Origin: Candidatus Bathyarchaeota archaeon
Lineage (GTDB): Archaea; Thermoproteota; Bathyarchaeia; TCS64
Length of the DNA: 24,059 bases
Assembly: GCA_016934355.1 (NCBI GenBank)
Contig: JAFGTA010000103.1
Coordinates: 1-24,059, forward strand
Direction: 5' to 3'
This document shows positions 14,938 to 21,371 of this stretch, one piece after another; position 1 is the stretch's first letter, and each line of letters starts with the position of its first letter. Below the pieces are notes generated by a model. The model had not been told where the DNA came from, made no database searches, and saw nothing but the letters and a program-made list of their open reading frames with translations. The position numbers and the translations under genes were made by a program.

Positions 14938-15191
14938 TAACCAAACTGGGTCTTCACAGGCTCCTTGGTGGTCTCCCCTACCTTCAAGTTGAAGGCCGCC
15001 TCCTCGAAGGGCTTAACCATCTGACCCCTGCCGAAGCTCCCGAGGTCGCCTCCCCGCTTCCCCGAAGGACACGTGCTGTGCTGCTTAGCCAGCTTCCCAA
15101 AGTCCCCGCCCTTACCCAGCTCCTCCAGTATCTTCAACGCCTGACTCTGCTTCTCCACGAGAATATGCGCCGCCTTGATCTTAGCTGCCAT
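14913..15191 (-). CDS. Parvulin-type peptidyl-prolyl isomerase
   Basis: A 92-residue single-domain parvulin (PpiC/rotamase). Family landmarks: KAAHILVEK at the start, [28 protein letters not shown] in the centre, [14 protein letters not shown], and the C-terminal [10 protein letters not shown]. It catalyses cis/trans isomerisation of prolyl bonds and helps folding. Free-standing cytoplasmic parvulins of this size are known from some archaea, such as Thaumarchaeota (Nitrososphaeria), and from bacteria. It lies 49 bp downstream of sat on the same strand, so it may be co-transcribed, and it overlaps the 3' end of the radical SAM gene by 25 bp. Confidence 0.93.
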   Translation of the reverse strand: MAAKIKAAHILVEKQSQALKILEELGKGGDFGKLAKQHSTCPSGKRGGDLGSFGRGQMVKPFEEAAFNLKVGETTKEPVKTQFGYHIIKRLG

Positions 15192-15240
15192 GATGAACCG
15201 AGAAAAGATGGGGGCGGGCGTAGAAAAAGATATGGAAAGA

Positions 15241-16386
15241 CTACTCGACGAACGGCTTCTCGTGCCTGAGGATGGCGTCCACGACCTCGGGCCGCATCTG
15301 CGTCTCGTCAGGCCTCTTCCCCTCGGTGAGCAGCTGCCTCATCACCCTGCCCTTATAGTTCTCGTGGTCCGCCTCACCGTGGGGGCAGATCTTGTCGTTC
15401 TGGGGGCCTCCGCATTTCTTGCAGTGGAAGAAGTTTCTGAAGAAGATGGGCATGATGTCAAGATCGGGGTACTCCTCGAATATCTCCTGGGCCTCGAAGG
15501 GGCCGTAGTAGTCCCCGACGCCGGCGTGGTCCCTACCCACGATGAAGTGGCTGCACCCGTAGTTCTTGCGGATGATGGCGTGGTGTATCGCCTCCTTGGG
15601 ACCCGCGTACCTCATCTCCATCTCCAGCGTCACAAGGGTGGCGCTGTTACGGAGGAAATAGTTCTGAATGAGGGCCTCATAGCTCTCAAGGATCACCTCG
15701 TCGGTAAAGTCCCCCGCCTTCTTCTTACCGATCAACGGGTTGATGAAGAGCCCGTCCACGAATGCAAGCGCCGTCTTCTGCACGTACTCGTGCCCAATGT
15801 GAGGCGCGTTCCGGGTCTGGAAGCCTGCGACGGTCCTCCACCCCTTCTCCCTGAACAGGAACCTAGTCTCTTGAGGCTTCAGCCTATACTTCGGGTACAT
15901 ACCGGGAGACTCGTTGAAGACCTCGATGGGGCCACCCACCAGCACCGGTTTCATCTCGTTCGTCTTCTGGACGCCGGGGTGCGCCGGGTCCATCGTCTTG
16001 TACACTCGCTGGCAGTGGGTCTCCTTGTCCAAACTGTACTTCTCCTCGGCGGCGAGGGACGCGAATGTCTCGCCGTCGCAGACGAGGGCAACCTTGTCGC
16101 CCTCCTGGAATCCCTTGGAAACCTCCTTTGATACATCGAGAAGAATGGGGATGGTCCAAGGCAGATCGTTTGATAGTCGTCCCTTCGCCAACACCGTGAG
16201 ATAGTCGTCCTGAGTCAGTGGTCCCGTAAGCGGGCTGTAGAGGCCGAAGGCGACATTCTCCAAGTCTAGGCGGAGCTCCTGGCTCACCTCGATCCGGGGG
16301 AGTTTAGCCGCCTCCTCCGCGGCCTCTGATTGTTCCCCCGGGGGGGTTAACCTGTCGACGAGTCTGCCGCCGTGTGGTCTCGGCAT
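15241..16386 (-). CDS. sat: Sulfate adenylyltransferase (ATP sulfurylase)
   Basis: A 381-residue archaeal/bacterial monofunctional ATP sulfurylase making adenosine 5'-phosphosulfate and pyrophosphate from ATP and sulfate. It starts [13 protein letters not shown] as in the family. Nucleotide-site motifs are [11 protein letters not shown] (190-200; the variant of QxRNPxHxxHE) and GRDHAGVG (284-291). A C-terminal zinc site is visible as C322-x2-C325, C334, H336 (HCKKCGG...KICPH). The gene follows the RHH gene by 6 bp and is probably co-transcribed with it. No APS reductase, APS kinase or dissimilatory sulfite reductase gene is in the window, so an assimilatory or other role cannot be decided. 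The downstream-encoded H+-pyrophosphatase could help pull the reaction by removing pyrophosphate; this is inference. Confidence 0.95.
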   Translation of the reverse strand: MPRPHGGRLVDRLTPPGEQSEAAEEAAKLPRIEVSQELRLDLENVAFGLYSPLTGPLTQDDYLTVLAKGRLSNDLPWTIPILLDVSKEVSKGFQEGDKVALVCDGETFASLAAEEKYSLDKETHCQRVYKTMDPAHPGVQKTNEMKPVLVGGPIEVFNESPGMYPKYRLKPQETRFLFREKGWRTVAGFQTRNAPHIGHEYVQKTALAFVDGLFINPLIGKKKAGDFTDEVILESYEALIQNYFLRNSATLVTLEMEMRYAGPKEAIHHAIIRKNYGCSHFIVGRDHAGVGDYYGPFEAQEIFEEYPDLDIMPIFFRNFFHCKKCGGPQNDKICPHGEADHENYKGRVMRQLLTEGKRPDETQMRPEVVDAILRHEKPFVE

Positions 16387-16392
16387 GGTGGG

Positions 16393-16596
16393 TCACTCGA
16401 TGTAGCCGAGGCGTTTGAGACGTTCTCTGATTATCTTCTCTTCTTCCTCGGTGTATTCGGATTCCTCGGGGAACTCGTTCTCAATCTTCAGTATAACGTA
16501 CTCCTCGACGCTTGTGAAGCTGGTGCCCGCTATCTTCTCCACGATCTTGTCGTACAGCTCGCGCGGGATCATTATGGCTACTTTTTCCTTGCTCAC
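16393..16596 (-). CDS. Small ribbon-helix-helix-like protein upstream of sat
   Basis: A 67-residue protein. The N-terminal stretch KEKVAIMIPRELYDKIVEKIAG, then TSVEEYVILKIENEF, fits a ribbon-helix-helix (CopG/Arc-like) DNA-binding fold: one beta strand and two helices. A charged C-terminal helix (YTEEEEKIIRERLKRLGYIE) follows. GTG start with AAGGTG (plus-strand 16604-16609) 7 nt upstream. It directly precedes sat with a 6-bp gap, so it is a likely regulator or accessory of the sat operon. An inverted repeat overlapping its own promoter suggests autoregulation. Family assignment is moderately secure; no function has been shown. Confidence 0.75.
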   Translation of the reverse strand: MSKEKVAIMIPRELYDKIVEKIAGTSFTSVEEYVILKIENEFPEESEYTEEEEKIIRERLKRLGYIE

Positions 16597-16634
16597 ATTC
16601 TTACACCTTGATTATATCCAATCCGTTTGTAGTC

Positions 16635-16657
16635 GATATATCTATTTATCAATAGAT
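16635..16657 (-). promoter_or_regulatory. RHH-sat promoter with overlapping inverted repeat
   Basis: GATATATC (16635-16642) is a TATA box about 42 nt before the RHH start on the minus strand, leaving a short leader that contains an SD. Overlapping it is a perfect inverted repeat, ATCTATT-TATC-AATAGAT (16640-16657). A dimeric repressor bound here would block TBP/TFB. Confidence 0.5.
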
Positions 16658-16705
16658 CGGTATCAGCGCCCGACATACAGCGGCTGATGCATGCTCGGGG
16701 ATATG

Positions 16706-16753
16706 TATTTAAGACTAGGTTCCGTAGTGAATCCACTGGCTAAACGGGGAGAT
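16706..16753 (+). promoter_or_regulatory. Promoter and SD of the aIF2-gamma gene
   Basis: TATTTAAG (16706-16713) is a TATA box predicting a transcript start near 16736. GGGGAGAT (16746-16753) is an SD-like element whose GGAG core lies 7 nt before ATC at 16759. Both point to a translation start at 16759 even though no standard start codon is there. Confidence 0.5.
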
Positions 16754-16758
16754 CTAAC

Positions 16759-17997
16759 ATCGAAAAACTACCGAGACAACCTGAGATCAACATCGGCACC
16801 ATTGGACACGTAGACCACGGAAAGACGACCCTAGTCCAGGCCCTAACGGGAACATGGGCGAGCCGCCACAGCGAGGAGCTTAAACGCGGCATCACCATCA
16901 AGCTGGGGTACGCGGACGCAGCCATCTATAAGTGCCCCAGATGCGAGGAGCCCCAGTGCTACTGCGTCACCAAGGAGTGCCCCTCGTGCGGAGGCGAGGC
17001 GGAGTTGCAGCGATCCGTCAGCTTCGTGGACGCGCCTGGCCATGAGATACTCATGGCAACTATGCTTAGCGGCGCCGCGGTCATGGACGGAGCTATACTG
17101 GTTATCGCGGCGAATGAGCGCTGCCCTCAGCCGCAGACCCGTGAGCACCTCGCGGCCATCGAGGCGGTGGGTCTCAGGAATCTGGTAATCGTTCAGAACA
17201 AGATCGATCTGGTGAGTAGGGAAAACGCGGTCAAGAACTATGACGAGATCAAGCGTTTCATAAAGGGCAGCATAGCCGAGGACGCGCCGATCATCCCTGT
17301 ATCGGCTCAGCAGATCGTGAACATCGACTTGCTCTTGCAGGCGATGCAGGAGTACCTCCCTACCCCAGAGAGGGACCCTAGTCTTCCGCCGCGGATGCAT
17401 ATCATCAGGAGCTTCGACGTCAACAAGCCCGGGACCCTCATCGACGAGATCGTCGGCGGGGTACTCGGGGGCAGCATCACCCAGGGCAGCTTCGAGATGG
17501 GGGACGAGATCGAGATAAAGCCGGGTCTACCTACGAGGCAGAAGAACAGGCTCAGAATGAAGGAGTTGGTCACTGAGGTTACCAGCCTGCACGTCGGAGG
17601 AACGGAGGTGGATACAGCCGTTCCTGGTGGGCTCGCAGGGGTGGGCACCATGCTCGATCCTTCGATCACAAAGTCCGACGGGCTCGTGGGCAGCCTCGTC
17701 GGTAAGCCGGGGACCCTGCCACCCGTCCTGGAGCAGCTTCATCTGGAGTATGAGCTCTTCGAGAACGTCGTAGGCAGCCGTGAGAGCGAGAAGGTGGCCG
17801 GGATCGCCAAGGGAGAGAAGCTGTTGCTCAACGTGGGCACCGCCAAGACCATGGGCGACGTCACCGACGTGAAGAAGGGCGACATGGAGGCTCGCCTCAG
17901 TATCCCGGTCTGCGCCGAGCCGGGGGACCGTGTAGCCTTGAGCCGTCGCATTAGCGGCAGGTGGCGGCTAATCGGGGTAGGGACGGTAGTTGGCTAA
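16759..17997 (+). CDS. eif2g: Translation initiation factor aIF2 gamma subunit, non-standard start
   Basis: A 412-residue GTPase that brings initiator tRNA to the small ribosomal subunit; length is normal for aIF2-gamma. G1 is GHVDHGKT (16-23), switch I carries SRHSEELKRGITIKLGYAD, the zinc knuckle is C59-x2-C62 and C74-x2-C77, G3 is DAPGHE (91-96) and G4 NKID (147-150). Domains II and III follow to the end. The frame is open only from 16744, after TAA at 16741-16743, and contains no ATG, GTG or TTG before G1; the first TTG (17005) would delete G1 and the zinc knuckle. ATC at 16759 fits the usual N-terminus (x-E-K-L-P-R-Q-P-E-I-N-I-G) and the SD spacing. Either a rare AUC start or a base error. 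The PIN gene overlaps its 3' end. Confidence 0.93.
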   Translation: MEKLPRQPEINIGTIGHVDHGKTTLVQALTGTWASRHSEELKRGITIKLGYADAAIYKCPRCEEPQCYCVTKECPSCGGEAELQRSVSFVDAPGHEILMATMLSGAAVMDGAILVIAANERCPQPQTREHLAAIEAVGLRNLVIVQNKIDLVSRENAVKNYDEIKRFIKGSIAEDAPIIPVSAQQIVNIDLLLQAMQEYLPTPERDPSLPPRMHIIRSFDVNKPGTLIDEIVGGVLGGSITQGSFEMGDEIEIKPGLPTRQKNRLRMKELVTEVTSLHVGGTEVDTAVPGGLAGVGTMLDPSITKSDGLVGSLVGKPGTLPPVLEQLHLEYELFENVVGSRESEKVAGIAKGEKLLLNVGTAKTMGDVTDVKKGDMEARLSIPVCAEPGDRVALSRRISGRWRLIGVGTVVG

Positions 17998-18391
17998 CCA
18001 GCCGCTGAGAGTTCTCTTCGACACTAACTTTCTTCTTATACCCATCCGCTTCGGTGTGGATGTTTTCGATGAAGCGAAGCGGGTTTTAAATGGCCTCCCT
18101 GAGTTCACAGTGACGCCTGGTGTTCTCGAGGAGATTGAGCACTTGAAGCGTGGCGCTAAACTGTCCTTTCAGAGGGAGCTCGAGTTCGCTGCGAGGGTCG
18201 CAGAGAGATGCGTCGTCCTTGACGCTGATAAACGGGATGACGAATCCGTGGACGACTCTATTCTTCGAGTGGCGGTAGAGAAGGGATTCATCGTCGGCAC
18301 GACGGACGCCGAGCTGAGGAAGAGGCTTAGGGCGGCTGGGGTCAAGGTCCTTGTGCTGAGGCAGAAGAGGTACCTTGAGATCGATGAATAA
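17990..18391 (+). CDS. FCF1-like PIN-domain ribonuclease
   Basis: A 133-residue PIN protein. The metal-binding acidic residues are visible: Asp11 in VLFDTNFLL, a Glu in TPGVLEEIEHL, Asp residues in ADKRDDESVDDSIL and Asp in VGTTDAELRKRL. The sequence ends like archaeal FCF1/UTP24-type PIN proteins (VLVLRQKRYLEI), which are implicated in RNA processing. Adjacency to aIF2-gamma is a recurring archaeal arrangement, consistent with a ribosome- or rRNA-related role. The TTG start lies inside the last codons of aIF2-gamma (8-bp overlap), showing coupled expression. No antitoxin is adjacent, so a toxin role is unlikely. Confidence 0.88.
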   Translation: MANQPLRVLFDTNFLLIPIRFGVDVFDEAKRVLNGLPEFTVTPGVLEEIEHLKRGAKLSFQRELEFAARVAERCVVLDADKRDDESVDDSILRVAVEKGFIVGTTDAELRKRLRAAGVKVLVLRQKRYLEIDE

Positions 18392-18454
18392 GGGATTCAT
18401 CATCCGGAACCACTCCCATTTACCTGGTTTTCCGCTTGAAGCTTTAACGGAGAA

Positions 18455-18487
18455 GTTTTAAGCTATAATGCATTCCCATTTGGGAAT
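18455..18487 (+). promoter_or_regulatory. P-type ATPase promoter with palindrome
   Basis: TATA-like elements TTTTAAGC/CTATAATG occur at 18455-18470. Just downstream is a perfect inverted repeat, ATTCCCA-TT-TGGGAAT (18472-18487), in a position to overlap the transcription start. A half-copy, TCCCATTT, lies 60 bp upstream (18414-18421). It is a candidate operator. Confidence 0.5.
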
Positions 18488-18525
18488 TATAGATTCAGAT
18501 GATATCAAACGGCATGGTGTAGAGC

Positions 18526-21285
18526 TTGGAGAAGAGAGACTGGCACGCGGCTGAGGTAGAAGACGTTCTTGAGACGCTTGAGACAAGCGTGCAGGGTATC
18601 ACCGACGAAGAGGCTATGGCTAGGCTTGAGATTTATGGGCCTAACGAGCTTAAGGAGGAGAAGAAGAAGCAGTGGTACCACCTTCTCTTCGAGCAGTTCA
18701 CGAGCATCCTCGTCATCATACTCATAATCTCAGCAGCGGTCTCCGCGTACCTTGCCATCCAGGAGGGCGAGCCCATGACGGACGCCTACGTCATCCTCAT
18801 CATCGTCGTGATGAACGCCGTCCTCGGCTTCGTACAGGAGTACCGGGCCGAGCAGGCCGTCGAGGCGCTGAAGGCTATGGTCTCGCCTCACGTCCTTATA
18901 CGGAGAGCGGGGAAAGAGGAGTCCATTGACTCCAAGGACCTTGTGCCGGGGGACATCGTGCTCCTCGAAGCGGGGAGCAGGGTGCCTGCCGACTGCAGGC
19001 TTATCCAGGCCGCGAACCTCGAGCTGGACGAGGCCGCCCTCACGGGAGAGTCGAGGCAGGTGTCCAAGAACCTGAGGCCGGTGTCCGCCGACGCCGGCAT
19101 CGGCGACCGTAAGAACATGGTGTTCATGGGCACGGTGGTTACCAACGGCCGAGCGGTCGCTGTGGTGACGGAGACTGGAATGAGCAGCCAGTTCGGCATG
19201 ATCGCTGGCATGGTTCAGGCCATCGACGTCGAGGACCCTCCGCTCAGGCAGCGTATGGACAAGATGGGAAAGCAGCTCGCCGCCATCAGCGTCGTGTTGA
19301 CGGTCTTCGTCTTCTTTGTCCTCTGGTTCGTCCACGACAGGACCCTCAGGGAGGTCTTCATGACGAGCATCAGCCTCGCCGTGTCCGCGATCCCCGAGGG
19401 GCTGCCCGCCGTGCTCACGATAACGTTAGCGCTGGGCACAGCGCGCATGGCGAGGCAGAAGGCCATCGTGCGTAGGCTCGCCAGCGTCGAGACACTCGGG
19501 AGCACCACTGTGATCTGCAGCGACAAGACGGGCACACTCACCAAGAACGAGATGACTGTCACAAAAGTGACCACCAACAGCCGCCACGCGAACATAAGCG
19601 GCGCAGGTTACGCACCTGGGGGAGAATTCACCGAGACGGGCTCAATCATCGACCCGACAGACGACGGCAATCTTGAGCTACTGCTGAGGATCGGTGCGCT
19701 TAACAACGACGCCCACGTGCAGCAGAACAACGGTGCATGGGTCTGCTTCGGAGACCCCACTGAGGGCGCGCTGCTTGTGGCCGCCACGAAGGCGGGGATG
19801 GACGTCGCCGCCATCAAGGAGAGCTACCCACGCGTAGCAGAGTTGCCGTTCGACTCCACTCGTAAACGAATGACCACCATCCACAGGACCCCTGACGGTA
19901 GTCTCGTCGCCTATGTGAAAGGCGCGCCTGAGATGATCATGGAGCGAAGCGACGGACTCCTAGAAGGCGACTCCGTTAGAGCCGTCACGGTGGCAGACCT
20001 CAAGAAGAACCGCAGAGAGATGGACACGATGGCCGCGGAGGCTCTCCGTGTGCTCGCTTTGGCGTACAAGCAGCTGCCAGACGACTATAATCTCATAGAC
20101 CTCGACGTCGAGGTGGTGGAGAACGACCTCGTCTTCGTGGGGATGCAGGGAATGATCGACCCGGCGCGGGAGGAGGTGCCGCTAGCCATCAGGACGGCTC
20201 AGGAGGCCGGCATCCGCACGGTCATGGTCACCGGCGACCACAGGATCACCGCGGTAGCCATAGCTAAAGAGATCGGGATACTCAGCAAGCAGACAGACGG
20301 ATCCGTTATGGAGGGCATAGAGATCGAGTCCATGAGCGACGAAGAGCTCGACGACGTGATCGAGGGCGTCAGGGTCTGCGCACGTGTGAGCCCCGAGCAT
20401 AAGATGAGGATCGCTCAGAGCCTGAAACGGCTGGGTCACATCGTCGCCATGACGGGTGACGGCGTCAACGACGCCCCCGCGTTGAAGGCGGCGGACATCG
20501 GCGTCGCCATGGGCATCAAGGGGACGGACGTCACCAAGGAGGCCAGCGACATGGTACTGGAGGACGACAACTTCGCCACCATAGTAAGGGCCATCAGGGG
20601 CGGCCGCGAGATCTACGACAACGTGAGCAAGTACATCAGGCTCATGCTGGCCGCTAACTTCGACGAGTTCATCGAGATCACTGTCACGGCGATGCTGGGG
20701 CTGCCGGTGCCTTTCCTGCCCATCCACGTGCTGTGGGTGAACTTGGTCACGGACGGGCTGCCCGCGGTGGCGCTGAGCATCGACCCGGCGGACCCGGACA
20801 TCATGAGGTACCCGCCGAGGGACCCGAAGGAGGACATGCTGAAGCGGTTCTGGAGGTTCATCCTATTCGCTGCGCTGGTGGACTTTATCAGCGACTTCAT
20901 ACCGTTCTTCTACACCTACATCACGACTGCGCAGTCCACCGGGGACTTTGAACTGGCAGCCACGGCCGCGAGAACCGTTGCCTTCACGAGCATCGTGTTC
21001 TTCGAGTTCCTACTGGCTTACCAATGCCGCAGCGAGACGAAGCACATCTTCCAGTTGGGCTGGAAGGGATTTGTCGCAAACAAGATGCTGTTCGTCTCGG
21101 TGGCGGTCGGCGTGGGTCTTCAGTTCCTGATCCTCTACGTGCCGGCGCTCAACGAGGTGTTTCACGTGGTACCTTTGACGCCTTTCCAGCTGTTCTACTG
21201 CTTCGCTGGCAGCCTAACCGCTTTCCTGATTATTCCGCAGAGGCTCATCCCGAAGAGGCAGTACGTGGAGCACAGGAAAGAGTAA
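18526..21285 (+). CDS. P-type ATPase, probable Ca2+ transporter (P2A-like)
   Basis: A 919-residue P-type ATPase with about ten membrane helices. The actuator loop TGES is at 173-176, M4 has PEGLP (290-294), the phosphorylated Asp333 is in DKTGTLT, and the hinge MTGDGVNDAP is near 642-651. Ion-site residues follow SERCA: Glu in PEGLP, the N-x-x-E of M5 (LAANFDEFIEI) and the N-x-x-T-D of M6 (WVNLVTDGLP). This favours Ca2+ export; Mn2+ or another cation is possible. The N-terminal cation-ATPase domain is present (HAAEVEDVLETLET). TTG start at 18526: a TAG lies two codons upstream, and GGTG (18516-18519) is 6 nt before it. Single-gene unit with its own promoter palindrome. Confidence 0.93.
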   Translation: MEKRDWHAAEVEDVLETLETSVQGITDEEAMARLEIYGPNELKEEKKKQWYHLLFEQFTSILVIILIISAAVSAYLAIQEGEPMTDAYVILIIVVMNAVLGFVQEYRAEQAVEALKAMVSPHVLIRRAGKEESIDSKDLVPGDIVLLEAGSRVPADCRLIQAANLELDEAALTGESRQVSKNLRPVSADAGIGDRKNMVFMGTVVTNGRAVAVVTETGMSSQFGMIAGMVQAIDVEDPPLRQRMDKMGKQLAAISVVLTVFVFFVLWFVHDRTLREVFMTSISLAVSAIPEGLPAVLTITLALGTARMARQKAIVRRLASVETLGSTTVICSDKTGTLTKNEMTVTKVTTNSRHANISGAGYAPGGEFTETGSIIDPTDDGNLELLLRIGALNNDAHVQQNNGAWVCFGDPTEGALLVAATKAGMDVAAIKESYPRVAELPFDSTRKRMTTIHRTPDGSLVAYVKGAPEMIMERSDGLLEGDSVRAVTVADLKKNRREMDTMAAEALRVLALAYKQLPDDYNLIDLDVEVVENDLVFVGMQGMIDPAREEVPLAIRTAQEAGIRTVMVTGDHRITAVAIAKEIGILSKQTDGSVMEGIEIESMSDEELDDVIEGVRVCARVSPEHKMRIAQSLKRLGHIVAMTGDGVNDAPALKAADIGVAMGIKGTDVTKEASDMVLEDDNFATIVRAIRGGREIYDNVSKYIRLMLAANFDEFIEITVTAMLGLPVPFLPIHVLWVNLVTDGLPAVALSIDPADPDIMRYPPRDPKEDMLKRFWRFILFAALVDFISDFIPFFYTYITTAQSTGDFELAATAARTVAFTSIVFFEFLLAYQCRSETKHIFQLGWKGFVANKMLFVSVAVGVGLQFLILYVPALNEVFHVVPLTPFQLFYCFAGSLTAFLIIPQRLIPKRQYVEHRKE

Positions 21286-21310
21286 ATACGGGGATTATAC
21301 CCTACACATT

Positions 21311-21318
21311 TTTATATA
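21311..21318 (+). promoter_or_regulatory. TATA box of the pyrophosphatase gene
   Basis: TTTATATA predicts a transcript start near 21341. This rules against an in-frame TTG at 21333 and favours ATG at 21372. The SD AAGGAGGT lies at 21353-21360. Confidence 0.6.
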
Positions 21319-21371
21319 TTTAGAGTCGTATATTGGCGGAACTAGTCAAACGAAGGAGGTTTTATGTAATA

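Noticed and set aside
15175..16131. Long open frame of about 318 codons on the plus strand opposite sat
   Set aside because: It is antisense to a clear sulfate adenylyltransferase, its translation is rich in Val, Leu, His and Arg without domain motifs, and GC-rich codon bias explains the lack of stops.
16662..16688. Inverted repeat ATCAGC/GCTGAT with a 15-nt spacer in the sat/aIF2-gamma intergenic region
   Set aside because: The arms are short and the spacer long, it does not match either promoter position well, and it is less convincing than the repeat at 16640-16657.
17990..18391. PIN gene as a VapC toxin of a toxin-antitoxin pair
   Set aside because: No antitoxin gene is adjacent, and the sequence and coupling to aIF2-gamma fit the housekeeping FCF1-like group.
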